Assembly: GCA_027083655.1 (NCBI GenBank)
Contig: JALWNS010000354.1
Location: 1 to 12,665 of the forward strand
DNA: 12,665 nt
Direction: 5' to 3'
Origin: Bacteroidales bacterium
Lineage (GTDB): Bacteria > Bacteroidota > Bacteroidia > Bacteroidales > S143-33
Shown: piece after piece, positions 1 to 6,950 of the stretch
How positions within the stretch are numbered: the first letter of the stretch is position 1
How the letters are laid out: every line of letters begins with the position of its first letter
The notes under the pieces: generated by a model
What the model was told of the DNA's origin: nothing
Seen by the model: the letters and a program-made list of their open reading frames with translations, nothing else
The model's database searches: none
Position numbers and translations under genes: made by a program

Positions 1-1787
1 ATTTTAGTCTTGTTGATACTGCATATTACAACTTAAAAGGTGTGATGTGGGCTTTTGTAGACTATTGGCCCAAGGATATGCAAAATTTATATTACCAAAT
101 ACTTGACAATGTAGATACACTTGTGCTTAGACAAAAGATATTACTAGGCCAGTTTGATAGTCCAGATGCTTTCTCAAACACCAAGTTGTTGTTTACAGCC
201 CTTGCCCAGTTGCAGGAAGGTGGCCGGATAAAATCTTTAGAGAATAAAGTTGTCGAAGATATTGAAAAGTTGCAAGCTAACTTAACACAGATTTCAGAGG
301 CCTATGTTAATGATATTAATGAGAAGTTACAAGGCTATAGGCGTACTATTATCTTTGGGGTCTTTGTATTCCTGATTGTTCTATCGTTTGGGATTTTTGC
401 ATTTGTCAACAGTTTGCTCTCTAATCTCAGGCGTATTAACGAGATAACAGGGCATTTATCAAAAGGCGAATTGGTTTCTATACCGTGGACCCGCCGTAAG
501 GATGAAATAGGAAGTTTTTATTCAAGTTTAAGGGCAATAAATGAATATCTTAAAAAGGCTAGTGATTTTGCAGCTAGCCTGGCAGATAATAACTTTTCTT
601 TTGAATTTAAACCTGCAAGTAAGAGTGATGCCCTTGGTAATGCAATGCTACGCCTTCGTGATAATTTGATAGAGGCACAGAAAGAGGCAGAATTGAGACG
701 TATTGAGAACCAGCAGAGGCAATGGTCTTCACAAGGTATAGCAGAATTTTCCGAAATATTGCGTGAACACTCTAATGACCTTGATGAGCTGTCACGTGCA
801 GTTATAGCCAAATTGGTTAATTATACAGTTGCTAATGTCGGTGGTATTTATATCATTAATGATGATGACCCTGATAATGTTTTAATCGAACTTAAAGCAT
901 TTTATGCGTATGATAGGCACAAATTTGTAGAACGTGTTTTTAAGCCGGGGGAGACACTTATCGGGCAATGTTATCTCGAAGGCCAGACTATTTATATGAA
1001 TGATGTGCCTAAAGATTATATAAAGATAGTTTCTGGCCTGGGCTCAGATAATCCACGTAGTATCCTTATAGTACCATTGATAGTGAATGAAAAAATAATG
1101 GGTATCGTTGAGTTAGCTTCGTTTGAGGAATTTGAGCCTTATCAAATAGAATTTGTTGAGAAAATTGGAGAATCAATAGCTTCATCTATTTCTACTGTTA
1201 AGATTAATATCCGTACACAGAAGCTCTTGGAAGAGACAGCTAAAAAGTCAGAAGAGTTAGAGGAAAAAGAAGCAGAAGCACGTGAAAATATTGCCAAACT
1301 TGAACGTTCGATACAGGAACTCAAGAAGAGCCTGGATAATGAACGGAAAAAAACAGAGCATGTTCTCGAACAGAGGAACCAGCTGGAACAAGAACTTAAG
1401 CAGGTAAAAATTAAGTGTGACCAGCAGATACGAGAACGTGAAATGGAATTAGGTAATATATTGCTGGCTATCAACAATACGATTGGATTTTATATTCTTA
1501 GCTATAGTGGCGACTTTATCGAGGCAAATACATTATATCTCTCATTCCTTAAAACAACAAAAGATGATGTAATTGGAACTAAGCACCAGAGATTCATCGG
1601 TATTGATTTTGTAAACAGTGGTAACTACAAAAAGATTTGGGACGAACTTAAGTTGGGTAAGACTGTTAAGACATCTGTTCAATACTTGGTAGAAGGTAAA
1701 ACCAGATATGTGAATGAAGTGTTTACCCCTGTTTTGAATGAGCAGGGTACTTTGGAAAGAGTAATTGTATTTAGCTTTGTTGAATAA
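1..1787 (+). CDS. Membrane sensor protein, HAMP-GAF-coiled coil-PAS, 5'-truncated by window edge
   Basis: The frame is open to the left edge (first whole codon at base 3), so the N-terminus, probably including a first membrane helix, is missing. A GTG at 42 or ATG at 45 could be mistaken for the start, but in-frame coding sequence precedes them. Residues below are numbered from the GTG at 42. Residues 1-100 are a helical, probably periplasmic sensor region. A membrane helix spans about 103-124, then HAMP about 125-172 and a second HAMP-like stretch about 173-218. A GAF domain covers about 250-388, a charged coiled coil about 390-470, and a PAS domain about 475-581, where the protein ends. No histidine kinase, methyl-accepting, GGDEF or other output domain follows, so it presumably signals through a partner protein. 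The ligand is unknown. The architecture is common in Bacteroidota; the specific role is not known. Confidence 0.85.
   Translation, partial: FSLVDTAYYNLKGVMWAFVDYWPKDMQNLYYQILDNVDTLVLRQKILLGQFDSPDAFSNTKLLFTALAQLQEGGRIKSLENKVVEDIEKLQANLTQISEAYVNDINEKLQGYRRTIIFGVFVFLIVLSFGIFAFVNSLLSNLRRINEITGHLSKGELVSIPWTRRKDEIGSFYSSLRAINEYLKKASDFAASLADNNFSFEFKPASKSDALGNAMLRLRDNLIEAQKEAELRRIENQQRQWSSQGIAEFSEILREHSNDLDELSRAVIAKLVNYTVANVGGIYIINDDDPDNVLIELKAFYAYDRHKFVERVFKPGETLIGQCYLEGQTIYMNDVPKDYIKIVSGLGSDNPRSILIVPLIVNEKIMGIVELASFEEFEPYQIEFVEKIGESIASSISTVKINIRTQKLLEETAKKSEELEEKEAEARENIAKLERSIQELKKSLDNERKKTEHVLEQRNQLEQELKQVKIKCDQQIREREMELGNILLAINNTIGFYILSYSGDFIEANTLYLSFLKTTKDDVIGTKHQRFIGIDFVNSGNYKKIWDELKLGKTVKTSVQYLVEGKTRYVNEVFTPVLNEQGTLERVIVFSFVE
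1751..1779 (+). promoter_or_regulatory. Possible Bacteroidota-type promoter for the first ECF sigma gene
   Basis: TTTG at 1751-1754 is followed after 17 bases by TAGCTTTG at 1772-1779, an exact match to the Bacteroidota -7 element TAnnTTTG with acceptable spacing to the -33 element. It lies in the last codons of the sensor gene and would give a leader of about 50 bases before the ATG at 1838. It would allow the sigma gene to be expressed independently of the sensor gene. This is a motif match only, and the motif is short and AT-rich. Confidence 0.35.
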
Positions 1788-1837
1788 TTTTTAGTAATTT
1801 AGGTTTTCCAGATTCCAAATTTTCATTGAGTCATTTT

Positions 1838-2362
1838 ATGGCGAAAAATATAGTCAGGCTAGATAAAAAAAGCTTTGAGGTATACTTTAAGCAACTTTTC
1901 CCTTCATTAACATATTATGCATACAAGTTTCTAAAAGATTACGATCTAGCTAAAGACATTGTTCACGAAGCTTTTGTTAAGCTATGGGATAATCGCAAAA
2001 AAATTGATACAGAAGGCAAAGATAAATCATACCTATACAGGTCTGTTTATAATCTTTGCCTGAAACACATTAGGGATAATAAGAAGTTGCAAAGCACCGA
2101 AGATATGTTAGAGGCAGATGTAGACCCGGTAGATTTTAATTACCAGGTCGAAACAGAGGAGTTGGAGCAAGCAATTATTAATGCAATAGAAGAGTTGCCT
2201 CCTAAAATGAAACAAGTCTTTATTCTTAGTAGGTACGATGGACTGAAATACAAAGAAATTGCAGAGCGTCTGGGTATTTCTGTCAAAACTGTTGAAGTAC
2301 ATATGTCAAAGGCTCTGAAATTTTTACGTCAAAAACTCCAAAATTTTATTGATACACAATAA
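1838..2362 (+). CDS. ECF sigma-70 factor, Bacteroidota FecI-like type
   Basis: A 174-residue extracytoplasmic-function sigma factor that would direct RNA polymerase to a small regulon, probably including the receptor genes downstream. Region 2 spans about residues 14-80, with the characteristic DLAKDIVHEAFVKLWD segment at 36-51. Region 4 spans about 109-165, containing the ELPPKMKQVF helix and the helix-turn-helix KEIAERLGISVKTVEVHMSKAL. There is no region 1 or 3, as expected for ECF factors. The ATG at 1838 is preferred to an in-frame TTG at 1826, which adds only four residues. The next gene encodes a FecR-type anti-sigma factor starting 54 bases downstream, the standard partner arrangement. 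The signal would arrive through FecR from the STN-containing receptor two genes downstream. Confidence 0.95.
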   Translation: MAKNIVRLDKKSFEVYFKQLFPSLTYYAYKFLKDYDLAKDIVHEAFVKLWDNRKKIDTEGKDKSYLYRSVYNLCLKHIRDNKKLQSTEDMLEADVDPVDFNYQVETEELEQAIINAIEELPPKMKQVFILSRYDGLKYKEIAERLGISVKTVEVHMSKALKFLRQKLQNFIDTQ

Positions 2363-2386
2363 GGTTAAATCGATATTTGTGTGTAA

Positions 2387-2394
2387 TAATTTTG
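2387..2394 (+). promoter_or_regulatory. Possible -7 element (TAATTTTG) before the fecR-type gene
   Basis: TAATTTTG exactly matches the Bacteroidota -7 consensus TAnnTTTG and lies 22 bases before the fecR ATG. No convincing TTTG -33 element sits at the expected 17-23 base distance; the nearest TTTG (2376-2379) is too close. It could be a weak or sigma-specific promoter, or chance in AT-rich DNA. Confidence 0.2.
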
Positions 2395-2416
2395 GAAACG
2401 TATTAAAAATAGCTGC

Positions 2417-3355
2417 ATGAAGCACATTGACCCTAAATATCTTAGTCTTATTTTCAAGAAGCTTTCTGGCCAGATAAGCCCGCAAGAAAGCCATGACCTT
2501 AATAATTGGTTAAAATCAGACGAGGAGAATAAAAGGATTTACTCGGAACAAGAGCAAATATTTAACATGACTGGTGGTATTGACAAGCAGGTTTTTGATA
2601 TTGATGTGGATAAAGAATGGGAGAGATTTCAATCGCGTATTTCTGGAGCAAAGGTTTTTGACCTTTATGCTTTTGTGCGGCCGGCCATGGCAGTTGCAGC
2701 TTTGATTGTCCTGTTTTTTGCGTTTTGGTTTTTATTAGGACCGCAAAAGACTTATTATGCCAAGGCACAGGATCAACAGATTGTTTTGCCCGATAGATCA
2801 ATTGTTAAGCTCCGTAAAGGTAGCCGCCTGGTCGTATCCCATGGTTTTGATAAAAGTACAAGGACTGTAAAACTTAAAGGTGAGGCATATTTTATTGTTG
2901 AGCATAATATTAATAAACCTTTCAGGGTAAAAGCCAATGGGTTCATTGTGCAGGTCATGGGAACAGAGTTTTATGTTTCACAGCAGGAGAAAGAAGTATT
3001 TGTTAATAAGGGTATTGTTAAAATTGGTACTGTTAAAGATGAAGAAATTTTGAAAGCAGGACAAAGTGCAAAAATATCAGATCATACTATAGTCAAAACA
3101 AAGGTAGAGGATAAAAACCTTATTGCATGGGCTACTGGAGTATTGAATTTTGAGGATAGTCCTTTGGCTGAAGTTTTTCAAACGCTAGAGGATAATTATG
3201 GTATAAGGATTATTGTTGAGAACAAAGACATTGATACCCTCACATTAACAGCTACTTTCAAAGACAAGGATATTGACTTTATTTTGGAGGTAATAGCACA
3301 GACCGAAGGTTTCAAAGTCTACAAAACAGCTTCCAAAGTTTACGTTGTAAAATGA
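2417..3355 (+). CDS. FecR-family anti-sigma factor / transmembrane signal transducer
   Basis: A 312-residue inner-membrane regulator. Residues 1-85 form the cytoplasmic sigma-binding part, with the typical LSGQISPQESHDLNNWL segment (16-32). A single membrane helix lies at about 89-107. The periplasmic FecR domain covers about 112-203 (IVLPDRSIVKLRKGSRL, then the GEAYFIVEH and GTEFYV motifs). A C-terminal DUF4974 domain covers about 242-311. In the Fec paradigm this protein holds or activates its sigma factor and receives the signal from the STN domain of a TonB-dependent transducer. The gene order sigma-fecR-transducer fits exactly. The stop codon overlaps the start of the receptor gene (ATGA, 3352-3355), which suggests translational coupling and fixed stoichiometry between transducer and anti-sigma. 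Confidence 0.95.
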   Translation: MKHIDPKYLSLIFKKLSGQISPQESHDLNNWLKSDEENKRIYSEQEQIFNMTGGIDKQVFDIDVDKEWERFQSRISGAKVFDLYAFVRPAMAVAALIVLFFAFWFLLGPQKTYYAKAQDQQIVLPDRSIVKLRKGSRLVVSHGFDKSTRTVKLKGEAYFIVEHNINKPFRVKANGFIVQVMGTEFYVSQQEKEVFVNKGIVKIGTVKDEEILKAGQSAKISDHTIVKTKVEDKNLIAWATGVLNFEDSPLAEVFQTLEDNYGIRIIVENKDIDTLTLTATFKDKDIDFILEVIAQTEGFKVYKTASKVYVVK

Positions 3356-5937
3356 GGCAATGGGTTTTTACTATCTTATTGGTAATTATTTATTTAGGTG
3401 CTTGGGCACAGACAGATAAAATAATATCTGTTCAGGTACGAAACCAACAGCTTAAGGTTGTATTCGAACAGATTAGCCAGCAGACGGGATTGTATTTTTC
3501 ATACAATCCCGTAATTATTAATGATAAGCAGAAAGTTACTTTCATTGCACGCAACAGAAAGGCATCTGATATTCTGGCAACTTTGAGTTCTGAGTTAGGT
3601 CTGACATACAGAATTGTAGATAATAATGTTATTATCCGCCCTGCCCAGGTCCAGGTAGAGCCAGCTCCAACGCATAAGCAAGTTATTACAATTAGCGGGT
3701 TTGTGTTGGATTCGGCGTCAGGGGATGTTATTATAGGCGCCGCTATCTATGTTGATAAAAAGCTTGTGGCTCTAAGTAATGAATATGGATTTTTTTCTTT
3801 CAGGACACAGGCAGGGCAACACCTGATCGAAGCTAGCTACATAGGCTACACGCGTTTTGCCAGGACATTAAACGTTTCCAGGTCGCGCCAGCTGACAATC
3901 AGGCTTGCCGTCAATTTGCAGAACCTGGACTTTGTTGTAGTAACACCAGAAGATAATACGAAGCCTATTAACCACAATAGTCTGGATTTTTTCAATATGC
4001 CCCGTAGTGTGATTAACCGTAATCCGGCATTAGGAGGGACATATGATGCATTACGCAGTCTGCAGGCAATACCTGGCTTTAATTTTTACGGCGATGGGTC
4101 AATGATTTTCCATGTCAGGGGAGGAGACCGTAGCCAGAACCTCATACTCATCGATGATGCACCACTTTTTAACCCTTCGCATATGTTGGGCTTTTTCTCA
4201 GCTATATCACCTTGGGCGGTCAGTGATATCCGTGTGTACAAGAGTGATCTGCCTGAGCAGTATCCTGGCCGTGTGTCATCGGTAATTGATATACGTATAA
4301 AGCAGGGGGATTTCTATAAGACACATGTTAATGGAGAGATTAGCCCGATACTTACTGCATTGACAATAGATGGCCCGGTAGCCAAGGAGAAAAGCTCTTT
4401 TATGGTTTCTACCCGTATGTCAAATATTAACTGGTTTCTGGAAAACCGCCAGAGCTTTCTTAACCTTGGCTTTGTTGATATGCATACAAAGTTTAATCTG
4501 CGCCCTGATAAGAAAAATAAATTTTCAGTGTCATTGTTTTATAGCTATGACAATGTCAATCTTTCGCGTGATTTTATGGCATCGAAGGTGTGGTGGAGGA
4601 ATGTGGCAGGTACTTTTCGTTGGAATCATGTGTTTTCCTCTCGATTGTTCCTGAATACCACTATTTTTACAGGACAGTACTCGTATTTTTTGCAGTTTGA
4701 GGCAGATACTGTTAACCTGTTTAACTCTGCTATTACGTCCACGGGATTGAAAGAAGATTTTTCATACAAGGTATCCAATAATAATGTGCTAAAGTTTGGA
4801 GGAGGCTTCACATATTACTATTTCAATCCAGCTAATATAAATAACCTGGCTTATATCCCTACCCAGAATGCAATGTATTATTACATTTATCTGGGAGATA
4901 AATGGATACTATGGGACAGGTTGAAAATCCATTTCGGGCTGGTAGCACATCGTTGGGATAACATGGGACCGACGATTGTTTACTATTATAGTGATACACA
5001 TCAGTTTCTGGGTGCAGATACAGTTGGTGTGCAGGTATTTAATACGTATTATGCCCTCGACCCAAGAATGAGTATATCTTACGCTTTGACACCCCGATCT
5101 ATAGTAAAGTTATCGTATGGCAGTTATTCGCAATTTTTACATTTATTGTCCAATTCAATAAGTCCTTTTACCACAGTAGAAGCTTGGTTCCCGGCAAATA
5201 ATAATATTTTACCACAGAAAGCCAAGCAGGTTAGCCTGGGCTATTATCACAAAGGAGTGTCGGACTTTTCTGTGGAGATTTATGCAAAGAAAATAACAAA
5301 TATACCTCACTTTGCTGATTTTGCTACTCTCTTGTTCAATCCGTATATTGAAAGCAAAGTGCGCATGGGATATAATTTCGCAGCAGGTATCGAGCTGTCA
5401 TTGCACAAGAACAGGGGTAATTTTAACTATTGGTTGTCATACACATACGGCCGTGTATTTATGAAAATTCCAGAGCTTTTTGGTGATTATTGGCTCTATA
5501 CATCTTATGACAAGCCACATAGCTTGCTTCTGAGCCTTATGTACAAGAAAGACAGGTTTAATTTTGGAGCTAACTGGACTTATACCTCTGGTAATAGATA
5601 TTCTGCGCCAATAGGATACTATAAGGTTTTGGATCATTATGTCCCGATATACTCATATCCTAATAATGCGCAATTACCGCCTTATCACAGGCTGGATGTT
5701 TATATAACATGGCACATTAACAAGGGTACTCACAAGAAATTTAATCATTATCTTACTCTCTCATTATTTAATATTTATGGCCGGAAAAATCCTGTTATGG
5801 TCAATTTCAACAAGGTCGAGGGAGATGATAATTTCTTTTATGTCCAGGGTAATTATGTTTATGAGTATGAGCTAACACCTGCATATTATTATTTTCTTCG
5901 TTATATTCCGTCTTTGTCATACAGGTTTAAGTTTTAG
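3352..5937 (+). CDS. TonB-dependent outer-membrane transducer with STN domain
   Basis: An 861-residue outer-membrane receptor. A signal peptide ends near residue 20 (LGAWAQ). The STN signalling domain (24-97) includes the family-typical YFSYNP segment. A carboxypeptidase-regulatory-like beta-sandwich follows (112-190), then a TonB-box-like FVVVTPE (194-200). The plug domain (about 205-325) carries HVRGGDRSQNLILIDDAP and GRVSSVIDIRIKQG. The rest is a beta-barrel ending in an aromatic residue (YRFKF), as expected for outer-membrane barrels. The STN domain should contact the periplasmic part of the FecR protein encoded immediately upstream, so the protein probably both imports a ligand and reports it to the sigma factor. 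It is not accompanied by SusD; its partner is the DUF4249 lipoprotein 3 bases downstream. The substrate cannot be inferred. A strong hairpin lies inside the STN coding region (3484-3512). Confidence 0.93.
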   Translation: MRQWVFTILLVIIYLGAWAQTDKIISVQVRNQQLKVVFEQISQQTGLYFSYNPVIINDKQKVTFIARNRKASDILATLSSELGLTYRIVDNNVIIRPAQVQVEPAPTHKQVITISGFVLDSASGDVIIGAAIYVDKKLVALSNEYGFFSFRTQAGQHLIEASYIGYTRFARTLNVSRSRQLTIRLAVNLQNLDFVVVTPEDNTKPINHNSLDFFNMPRSVINRNPALGGTYDALRSLQAIPGFNFYGDGSMIFHVRGGDRSQNLILIDDAPLFNPSHMLGFFSAISPWAVSDIRVYKSDLPEQYPGRVSSVIDIRIKQGDFYKTHVNGEISPILTALTIDGPVAKEKSSFMVSTRMSNINWFLENRQSFLNLGFVDMHTKFNLRPDKKNKFSVSLFYSYDNVNLSRDFMASKVWWRNVAGTFRWNHVFSSRLFLNTTIFTGQYSYFLQFEADTVNLFNSAITSTGLKEDFSYKVSNNNVLKFGGGFTYYYFNPANINNLAYIPTQNAMYYYIYLGDKWILWDRLKIHFGLVAHRWDNMGPTIVYYYSDTHQFLGADTVGVQVFNTYYALDPRMSISYALTPRSIVKLSYGSYSQFLHLLSNSISPFTTVEAWFPANNNILPQKAKQVSLGYYHKGVSDFSVEIYAKKITNIPHFADFATLLFNPYIESKVRMGYNFAAGIELSLHKNRGNFNYWLSYTYGRVFMKIPELFGDYWLYTSYDKPHSLLLSLMYKKDRFNFGANWTYTSGNRYSAPIGYYKVLDHYVPIYSYPNNAQLPPYHRLDVYITWHINKGTHKKFNHYLTLSLFNIYGRKNPVMVNFNKVEGDDNFFYVQGNYVYEYELTPAYYYFLRYIPSLSYRFKF
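3484..3512. other. Perfect 12-bp inverted repeat within the receptor's STN coding region
   Basis: ACGGGATTGTAT (3484-3495) and ATACAATCCCGT (3501-3512) are exact reverse complements separated by the 5-base loop TTTTC. The RNA would form a 12-bp stem about 130 bases after the receptor start codon. No T-tract follows on either strand, so it does not look like an intrinsic terminator. It encodes residues 45-54, around the conserved YFSYNP of the STN domain. Function is unknown; mRNA processing, stabilisation or attenuation between fecR and the receptor are possibilities. Confidence 0.6.
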
Positions 5938-5940
5938 TTT

Positions 5941-6768
5941 ATGCCCAGAAAAGGTTTTTATTACATATTCATTGTAGTTTTTGTAATAACGATAGTTGGA
6001 TGTGAGGCTCCATTTCCTTATCAGCCAGAACAGAGTGAAAAATTGGTTGTGGTCGAAGCATTATTGACAAATCAGTTTAAATACCAGACTGTTAAGTTGA
6101 GCTATTCGGTGGCGACAACGCAGGATACAATAGATCCCATTAGTGGAGCAACAGTTGTTGTTGAGACGAAAAATTCTCGTATCTTTTTCGACGAATCAGA
6201 TAGTCTGCCAGGGTTGTATATATCGCGAATAAGGTTTGCAGCGACCATTGACAGGGTATATAGATTGTACATAGTGGTTAATGATAAAGTTTATACTGCT
6301 TTTACCGGTGTGATGCCTGTTCGTCTCATGGACAGTTTGAAATATGAGTACATACCGGAAAAGGATCTTTACCGGATATCGTATGTAGCTCCAGTTTTTG
6401 ACCCTTTCGAGGCTGCTATGTATGAGCTAAACCTGAATTGGTCGCATGTACCAGGCTATGAGAATAAACCATACGATAGTACACATGCCAGGATGTATTT
6501 TTACACACTCAGGACTATGGATGTTAATGAGCTTTTCCAGCCTTACCAAGAACAGGTATATTTCCCGAGAGGTACAGTTATAGAGGAGACAAAGTATTCT
6601 CTAACTCCTTTCTTTGAAACATATTTGCGAGCCTTGCTACTGGAGACACATTGGTCTGGATCTTTGTTTGATGTTGAGCATTGGAATCTTCCTACAAACA
6701 TCGAAGGTGGGGCCATTGGATTTTTTACTGCTAGCTCTGTGATAAAAAGGGTTTATATTGTACAATAG
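5941..6768 (+). CDS. DUF4249 family outer-membrane lipoprotein
   Basis: A 275-residue lipoprotein. A short basic N-terminus and hydrophobic stretch lead to a lipobox (TIVGC) with the lipidated cysteine at residue 21. The mature N-terminus (CEAPFPYQPEQSEK) has acidic residues near the cysteine, which could favour surface export in Bacteroidota. Family hallmarks are the LVVVEALLTN start of the first beta domain (35-44), PISGATVVVE (66-75), GLYISRIRF (91-99) and the C-terminal NIEGGAIGFFTASSV (253-267). It starts 3 bases after the receptor stop, so it is co-transcribed and probably a surface or periplasmic accessory to that receptor, in the place SusD holds in SusCD pairs. The biochemical role of DUF4249 is unknown to me; the receptor-partner role is inferred from position. 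Confidence 0.88.
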   Translation: MPRKGFYYIFIVVFVITIVGCEAPFPYQPEQSEKLVVVEALLTNQFKYQTVKLSYSVATTQDTIDPISGATVVVETKNSRIFFDESDSLPGLYISRIRFAATIDRVYRLYIVVNDKVYTAFTGVMPVRLMDSLKYEYIPEKDLYRISYVAPVFDPFEAAMYELNLNWSHVPGYENKPYDSTHARMYFYTLRTMDVNELFQPYQEQVYFPRGTVIEETKYSLTPFFETYLRALLLETHWSGSLFDVEHWNLPTNIEGGAIGFFTASSVIKRVYIVQ

Positions 6769-6874
6769 TATCAAAATTTGCAAGATGTTAGTGTTTCTTT
6801 TGGTGTGTATCAGGCCTGCATAATACAGAAATTTAGGGTAGGCTTTTGAAAAAAATAGATTTTCAGTTTATCAA

Positions 6875-6907
6875 AAAGATAGCACGCCTTTAAGGCGTGC
6901 TATCTTT
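6875..6907. terminator. Bidirectional terminator between converging operons
   Basis: A perfect inverted repeat with 16-base arms (6875-6890 and 6892-6907) around a single central base; the usable stem is about 15 bp with a 3-base TTA loop. It is GC-rich in the middle (AGCACGCC / GGCGTGCT), preceded by an A run on the left and ended by TCTTT on the right, so it can act on transcripts from both strands. It lies between the stop of the + strand DUF4249 gene and the stop of the - strand receptor gene, the expected place for a shared terminator. The remaining bases of this 182-base gap hold nothing I can recognise. Confidence 0.8.
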
Positions 6908-6950
6908 ATAATTTTAGTTCAAAAAGGGTATTTCATCGAAAAAGCCAGGA

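Noticed and set aside
1142..1477. Open reading frame of 111 codons on the - strand
   Set aside because: It lies antisense to the coiled-coil region of the sensor gene; its Ser/Leu/Phe-rich translation is a shadow of the charged coiled-coil codons.
1826..1837. TTG start adding four residues to the first sigma factor
   Set aside because: An ATG follows at 1838 and the extra residues match nothing in the family; the ATG gives the normal ECF N-terminus.
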